Assembly: GCA_033182465.1 (NCBI GenBank)
Contig: CP137318.1
Span: forward strand, 1-64,000
Direction of reading: 5' to 3'
DNA length: 64,000 nt
Source of the DNA: Sanghuangporus weigelae
Taxonomy: Eukaryota; Basidiomycota; Agaricomycetes; Hymenochaetales; Hymenochaetaceae
The stretch's first letter is position 1. Every line of letters starts with the position of its first letter. Position numbers and translations under genes: made by a program. The notes beneath the pieces are model-generated. The model had not been told where the DNA came from. It saw only the letters and a program-made list of their open reading frames with translations, and made no database searches. This document shows positions 58,150 through 64,000 of the stretch, in pieces.

Positions 58150-59851
58150 TATAAATGTGGTGATTATTCGAAGAGAACGACGCTAGAGGCAAAGAAAGAC
58201 GAGGGCTAGGGAAGTCTCTATGGGTTAAGAAGTCTCAGTGCACTTGTTCGCCTCATAGTTCTTCATACTCTTTTTATACCATTTTGAGACCCGATTTCAT
58301 CGAGAGGGGGACGCTCTGCTCAGGAATAACAAGTAAGCGCCGGGACAGTTGAGCCGCCGAAGCGAAAGACACCGTCCTAAGGAGATCAAAGATGATGCCA
58401 GTTGCCGGCGCGCCGCCATCAACATAAGCATACCTCCATGAGAGCGGCGTTACAACATGCTAAACTTCATCTTCAAGGACCCTTTGATTCAGAATGCAAT
58501 TGCAAAGCCATGCGTGCGCCGTAAGCTCAAGCATGCTAGAAAGCCGAGCAGATGAGCCGTGCCGCCGATGACAGTACTCCGATCTCCTATCTATAAGCCG
58601 CGCCGGTCAAAAATGACTGCGAGGCACCCAAATGTCCGTCGTTCACCATCGATGAAATGTTAATCAGTGATGTTTTTCTGTGCAGCGGTCCCACATTAAT
58701 TAAAGTAGACTTATTACATAGGAAACGCTGCAGTGGATGCCATCTCTCTTTATTTCAGGAATGCGACGTCAACGGATAGTTCAATAAGCTTGCGTACCTG
58801 AATCTATGATTAGGACAAGAAACGCCTGAACATGACAACACGAAAGTGAAAACCACCAACAAGTACGGATCTTCACTTGGAGGAACGGTTAGGTATCAAC
58901 GACCAAGCAGCGCCAGACATTAATAAAGAGCGTGTAGCATCTCTGCTGATTCCCTAAGCCTGTTTGTTTAGAGACTTCCTTCTTGATCTCGAGTCAAATT
59001 CCAGTTGCCTTGTGTATGATGCCTGATGATGAACAGGGAGAAAGAGGGCAGTACATAAGTGATAGGAATGTTGACTTCATCATCTAAACTGCCTCGAGTT
59101 CTTGACGCTTACGCTCATCGGAAAATGCACGCACGGATGGAGAGGGTCGTTGGTGCGGTGCGCAAGCTGGGAACCAGCATAAGGAAAATAAATTTTCACG
59201 GTCTGAATTCTAGGAACGATGATGACACGGAGAAGACACATGCGCCGCATATTACGTAACACACACTTTACGCCCTTCGAAAAGAAAAATCTTTATGGAG
59301 AGTACATATTCTCGTGTCTTGACGGAGGGCTAAGGCATAGAGGCGATGAGTCTAGAGCGTCTATGAGTTTGGGTCTTGACCCTTGTCGACATCTCCGAAT
59401 CCACTCATTTTCTGTCCACGAGAACAGCAGATACTACCCAGTCACCGTGATCTGTTGAAACGTCCGGTCATCGCAGAGCGGCGCGCAAAAGGATGGACTA
59501 TGGAAATTTCCAACCCAGTAGTGTGTTCGCCGCCAGCTCTAAGGCAGGAAACTTGATTAAGGACTCAATATAAAATGCTCCCTGGACGGAATTGAGGAAT
59601 AAATATCTCGTTGGCAAAATACAACTCATCTTGTAGCTCGATCCATAGTCCACGTTCTTTTTCCAAGCGAACCAGTTCGGTCACAGACACTAACCAGAAG
59701 AGTGGCCGCTCCTTTGGATGTTAGATACGGAATAGGTACCAATATCTTATACTTCAATGTAATAAAAATCAATGTAGATAGTTATACTATTTAATAATCT
59801 TCATGTTTCCGAGGATCTTTGGTCTGAAATGCTATCGACTTCACGATCTGC
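58150..59851. other. Intergenic region
   Basis: About 1.7 kb separating barrel genes E and F. I see only short ORFs without motifs. The base composition is ordinary, with no repeat or RNA gene recognised. Confidence 0.45.
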
Positions 59852-60496
59852 TTAAACGTAGTCCCATGAGCCGGTAAGCACGCCGACGTCCAGACTAGCG
59901 AATTCGCTGAAGAGACCTTCCGTCAGGTCGAGACCAGCATAAGGGCAGCCCGGGCACTGAATTCACTAATAAGTATCTAGTGAACTCGAAGCCTCAATAT
60001 GAAAAGCTTCACCTTGTCCACGATATTCGCATTGTATGTTTTCCCATTCGCAGTAATACGAATCTCTTTACCGCAGTATGGACCAGGGTATCCGGATCCA
60101 AATTGCTATTTGAAAACTTGTTAGTAAAGGTATCATAAAATGTAATCCACCCAAGAGCAGCACCTCTCCGTTCAGGGCAACGACCTGTGAGCAATGAAAT
60201 TAACTCATTGTCAGTCCAAATAAGAGAAATCAAAGGATATGTACTTGAGCGCTGTTGGAGTATGTTCCTCCACAAGCCGTACTATAATAGCTGTTAGTGT
60301 TTCCAGGTCAGGATTATCAACATCTCACTTACACGCCGGTGGTAATGTCATAGTAAGTAAGACGAGCATTGTCGAAGGCACGCTTCTCAAGGTCGACAGC
60401 CGGAGCCGTCATATTGAACTCGAACGGCGCTGCAGAAACTGCCAAAGGCAGAATCGCAGATAGCAAGGCGAAACTTATGGTAGATGATACGCGCAT
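59852..60496 (-). CDS. Secreted double-psi beta-barrel protein (RAFE-like F)
   Basis: Exons 60496-60333, 60281-60245, 60184-60164, 60105-60013 and 59956-59852 give 139 aa. Signal peptide (ISFALLSAILPLAVSAAP), DLEKRAF site, then ARLTYYDITTGV, TACGGTYSNSAQ, VVALNGEQFGSGYPGPYCGK, NANIVDKCPGCPYAGLDL, GSWDYV. An in-frame upstream Met exists at 60,586, but the signal peptide right after 60,496 and the paralog starts favour 60,496. Confidence 0.93.
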
Positions 60497-62360
60497 TGTA
60501 CTGTTCGAAAAGACGAAATGAGATGAAGACGAGGCAAGAGTCTGAGCGAACTGGGAATAGAGAATCCAATGTAGCTGGTTCCTCATCCTTTCTTACGGCT
60601 CATTTTATAAGATTTACTTTCCTCGTTCAAGACTGAGAATCGTTGAGGTCTCAAATAACCCCAGCTGAATGGAGAAGCAGATTCACCGAATGGCACAGAC
60701 TCTCGGAAATGTCGAAACGTCAATACCGGCTGTGGCATGTTGAGGAGCACAGCAATGGCCACAAGTCTGAGGGAGACGCACCTAACGTGAAGACCGTATT
60801 CTTAGATAGACAATCACTATCTGCTATGTTTTCCGTTGCATTAGGAGCAGCCGTTAACACGTCTCGTCATTCTTATGTCAGCGCAGGAGATCAGCAGGCA
60901 GAACCGGAGTAAATTCTTCATAGGCCAGTACATTCGCACGGGAACACTGACAGTTGAGAAGTAATATTTCCTCTAGGATGCATAGGCAGTCGTTCGGCTC
61001 GTAGCGGGATCATCGATTGTTGGCTGCAGACATCTTCATAATGGGGAATCGCTGTCAATATCTTCGATCTTTGAATTGAACATCCAGTTCAGTAACAGTC
61101 GGTACATTCCTCTGTCTAGATGTGTTACAGACCAAAGTGGAACTGCACACTCACCCGTCGACAAAGGCCCTCTCCGTTGTACAGATCGGAATCGCCGGAT
61201 ACGTCGGAAGCGAGAGATTGCATCGGTAACCAGCGAATAATAGTGTTAGCAGTAAGCAATTTCTCAAGATTGATCAGCTAACACGAGTCACCTGTGATCA
61301 CGATCGAATAAAATACGGACTTCAAAAGCATCAAATCGACAGGACGCTAGTGTATGAAGCTAGCAGAAGCGACTGGCACTCAGAACATCCAGATCATGCC
61401 TCAGAGCTTATGGGATTCCGGGTTGGCCAGGAAGAAGCTAGCGATCGAGATTATACATACTTTGAGGATCCCTGTTGGGGAAGCGAAATAGGAAATTTGA
61501 GTATAATGTAGAATAGAAGAAACTCCAGGATTTATTATTCATCGATATTGCGCGAAAGCAGCGGATTAACCTTCTTCGACTGGTTGTAGTAACATGCTTA
61601 CCGCTATAGGTGCTTTGAAATGGACAACATCAAAGAGCTTATCGGAGTAATCATGTTGTCGGATTTGCAAATATTCGCATGTTCATGCCCAGAGATTGCA
61701 TGAGGGCAAACACTCATCCTGACTAAATCGTTAGTAACAATTCAGACAGTCACCGAGTTAAAACCTGATCACTTACAGACCATCTTTTGCAGACGGATTC
61801 GCAAACCTTTCACGCCAGAACGTCCTGCGCTTCATCGCCGACGCATGATGAAGGCGAACGGTTTTCACTCCATTTCTGCATTTCTGCGTCCGTGCCCCGA
61901 AATTAGACGGCACGAGAGAAAGAAAGTCACATTGCGGAAGTATGATCACCGCAGAGTGGATGAATGTTGCATTCAGTGGTCAGTCCTGTGGACAACATTC
62001 CGCAGTTAGCATTTTGCACCGTTGAAAGTACCTATGAGAGCCCAGAAATCAAGGAACCAACAGTGAAAGCCACCGTTCTTTTGCCGGTTACTTACAATGA
62101 AGAAATGGTTTATTGCAAATTTGACAGACTAGCTCGATAATCATGATCAGCACGAGGCCCGAAGACTTTGGGTTGAACTATCCCAAAACAGGATGCATCG
62201 GAAGTTACGGGAGCATTCAATTTTAAATGCCTTTCATTGGTTCACCACGTCGTCGCCCATACTCCGCAGGAGAGCATCCTGGATGCCAGGTGTTCGGTAC
62301 AGAAACGCCCAGCCAATATACTGTGCCAGCGTCCGTCTGTGCAGTTGGAACTGACATCAT
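60497..62360. other. Long intergenic region
   Basis: About 1.9 kb with no supported gene. Short frames such as plus 60,643-60,912 lack motifs and splice partners. Confidence 0.45.
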
Positions 62361-63308
62361 CTACGAAGTGGTGGGATTCTCTTCTACTTCATTCTCCGAT
62401 CCTTCGTTATTTCCCCCGATTTCAGCTTCAGGTATCCTCTTGTTTTTCTTCCGAGCTCTCCTTTCTTCCCTTAGATGCTCCCTGTCTGACCGAGGATTGC
62501 GCATATACGTTAGCGGTCGGATGAAGCCGTCGCCACGCACATCTTGCCACGGCCTACCGACAGCTGGTGGCTGTTGAGCTAGCATCCTCTCGTGCGGGGG
62601 AGGTGGAACACGTTCAGGCGATGGATCTCTTTCCTTCGTCTCCGATCGCGTTGAAGTCTTGGCAGGCATTGGTGCAGGGGTATATGATGCAACTGTGACA
62701 CGTTTCGTCTTGGAATTTAAAGAAAGGACTTTATGCGTTTGCGTCTGCTGAGCTTGCTGCGATTGGCTAGTGTTGTTGCCATTCAGTGACGGGAAAGCCC
62801 CAGCGGCCTGACGCGCCTCCTCCCTAGCACGATCCGCCTCTTCTTCCTCCTTCGCAATGACTTCGGCAAGATCGTTCCTTAGTCGCTCCAGCAAAAATAC
62901 TCTCCCTGCTGAAGATAACAGAGGCGAGGAGCAGTGTGGACATGCATAACAGGGAGCATTAAGCGAGCAAAGGATGAGTCCGCAATGAGTGCAGATTGGA
63001 CAGTACGCCGATAAATCATGCGTTCGGGCTAATATCCGATCATCAGCAGAAATTCAGAGAGCTAAACTAGCATAGAAATTCGCACCTAAACAGAAACATC
63101 CGTCCTTTGGGTCTCTCCGGTTTCCCGTCTCGCTTTGCAATTGGTTGATACTCGTCTCCAGAGCAAGCACAGTTAGACTCTTCGGAGCTTCCTGCGTTAG
63201 TAACTCCTTTCCCTTTCCCTTGAGTTTCGGAGAATTTGTTGCATGGTTTCTCGGCTTGACGCGGTCTGAGAGTAGAGATGCGTGAGACCAAGGCGTTTTA
63301 TGGCTCAT
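62361..63308 (-). CDS. TRIP4/Rqt4-like C2HC5 zinc-finger protein
   Basis: Exons 63308-63086 and 63028-62361 give 296 aa. The zinc-finger pattern CFCLGARTHDLSAYCPICTH followed by CGLILCS and PCYACPHC matches the C2HC5 domain of activating signal cointegrator 1 (TRIP4), the fungal Rqt4 subunit of the ribosome-quality-control trigger complex that splits collided ribosomes. It is split by an intron inside the finger. A coiled, Glu/Ala-rich helix (LAEVIAKEEEEADRAREEAR), a Pro-rich linker and a basic HLREERRARKKNKR near the end follow. The C-terminal ASCH domain of animal TRIP4 is absent, as in fungal Rqt4. Confidence 0.85.
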
Positions 63309-64000
63309 TCTTAAGTGAAGGCAACTTCGTGAAAGACGAGGTGAGAAGAGATCAACTTCCGTTGGTAGGCATGAGATTTATTGTATAAATTTATCAAATA
63401 TAGAATTCGAAATTTTGACTTCTTATTTTTGTAGAAACTATATATTCGAAATTTTGACTTCTTATTTTTGTAGAAACTATATATTCGAATCGGCCCAGGA
63501 AGTTCATATCGTTGGCTTATTGTCTTATTTGCGCTGGACTGGAATAAACTCGTCGAAAGTAAGCGTCTTCCATTGCAGTGTGCTTTCCATCTCATCACGA
63601 CATGATGGCACGCGCATCGAAAGCTGGAATGCACGACCAACTCGATCGATATGCTAGAATGGTCAAGACATTGGCGTCGGCATCGCGGGTTTGCTGTTAA
63701 CCCGAGCAACGAACAAAGGAGCTCGGGCTAATTGCAAAAGGTTATAGATCACTCTGTCGCGATAACTTCGTAGTCATCCTCCGACACCGCGCGGACGAGA
63801 CGATAATAGATTGTCTTTAACCAACCCGAACTGAGCGGCTTCACTCCTCACCAGACCTTGCCAAGGAGTGTGCCGAGTAGGAGCGTAGAAAGGCGCTCAT
63901 GGTGCACAGGTGCTTGGCGTACGGCATCATGCTACATCATAGAGCTCGGAAGGGGGATTGCGAAGCTACAGTCAAGACTGATATGCTGAACCGAGTGAAT
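63309..64000. other. Terminal noncoding stretch
   Basis: No supported gene to the window edge. Contains a two-copy 41-bp tandem repeat at about 63,408-63,489. Confidence 0.5.
63408..63489. repeat. 41-bp direct tandem duplication
   Basis: Two exact adjacent copies starting CGAAATTTTGACTTCTTATT and ending AACTATATATT. Recent duplication or assembly effect. Confidence 0.9.

Noticed and set aside
42296-60496. Calling the barrel proteins expansins or cerato-platanins
   Set aside because: They lack the expansin C-terminal domain and the cerato-platanin signature; the CPGCPxGGLDL core fits the RAFE/barwin-like barrel group better.
1-64000. tRNA, rRNA or autonomous transposon genes
   Set aside because: I saw no tRNA cloverleaf consensus, rRNA core or transposase/reverse-transcriptase motifs; a dedicated scan (tRNAscan, Rfam, repeat library) would be needed to exclude small ones.

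Overview
The window reads as one end of a basidiomycete (probably Agaricomycetes) chromosome. Supporting signs are a CCCTAA-type telomeric tract at base 1, genes full of 45-70 bp GT-AG introns, and families typical of these fungi: DUF6534 membrane proteins, small secreted double-psi beta-barrel (riboflavin-aldehyde-forming-enzyme-like) proteins, and a GtaA-type glutaminase with a C-terminal membrane anchor. The species cannot be named from sequence alone. Gene models below are hand-spliced; unless stated otherwise the listed exons keep one open frame to a stop.

Region 1 (1 to about 13.4 kb) is a subtelomeric mosaic. It holds a telomeric tract of alternating TTAGGG/TTAGGC, a C2H2 zinc-finger gene running into the telomere and apparently truncated by it, G-rich minisatellites, a repeat unit of about 160 bp present in both orientations, a duplicated flanking block of about 150 bp (2.06 and 8.03 kb), a set of near-identical 15-bp palindromes (8.29-9.90 kb), and broken pieces of two housekeeping genes. 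The pieces are exportin-2/CSE1 (two loci, one with internal partial amplification) and the mRNA-export factor SAC3.

Region 2 (13.9-41.3 kb) is ordinary gene space: a GATA-like zinc-finger protein, the membrane-anchored GtaA-like glutaminase (with apparent frame breaks), a class 3 lipase, a coiled-coil Ser/Pro-rich protein, a small HMG/YABBY-like nuclear protein, a divergent pair of PPAY...CVIC paralogs flanking a DUF6534 gene, a UbiA-family prenyltransferase, a small helical protein and two more lipases in tandem.

Region 3 (42.3-60.5 kb) is a dispersed cluster of six secreted double-psi beta-barrel genes with conserved exon sizes. It is interrupted by a membrane protein, two small unknown proteins and a complete COPII SEC24 gene. 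Region 4 (60.5-64 kb) is mostly noncoding, with a TRIP4/Rqt4-like C2HC5 zinc-finger gene at 62.4-63.3 kb.

Functionally, the lipases, the glutaminase and the barrel proteins form a secreted or cell-surface set suited to extracellular lipid, amino-acid and cell-wall turnover. SEC24, SAC3 and CSE1 are housekeeping transport genes, the last two present only as debris.
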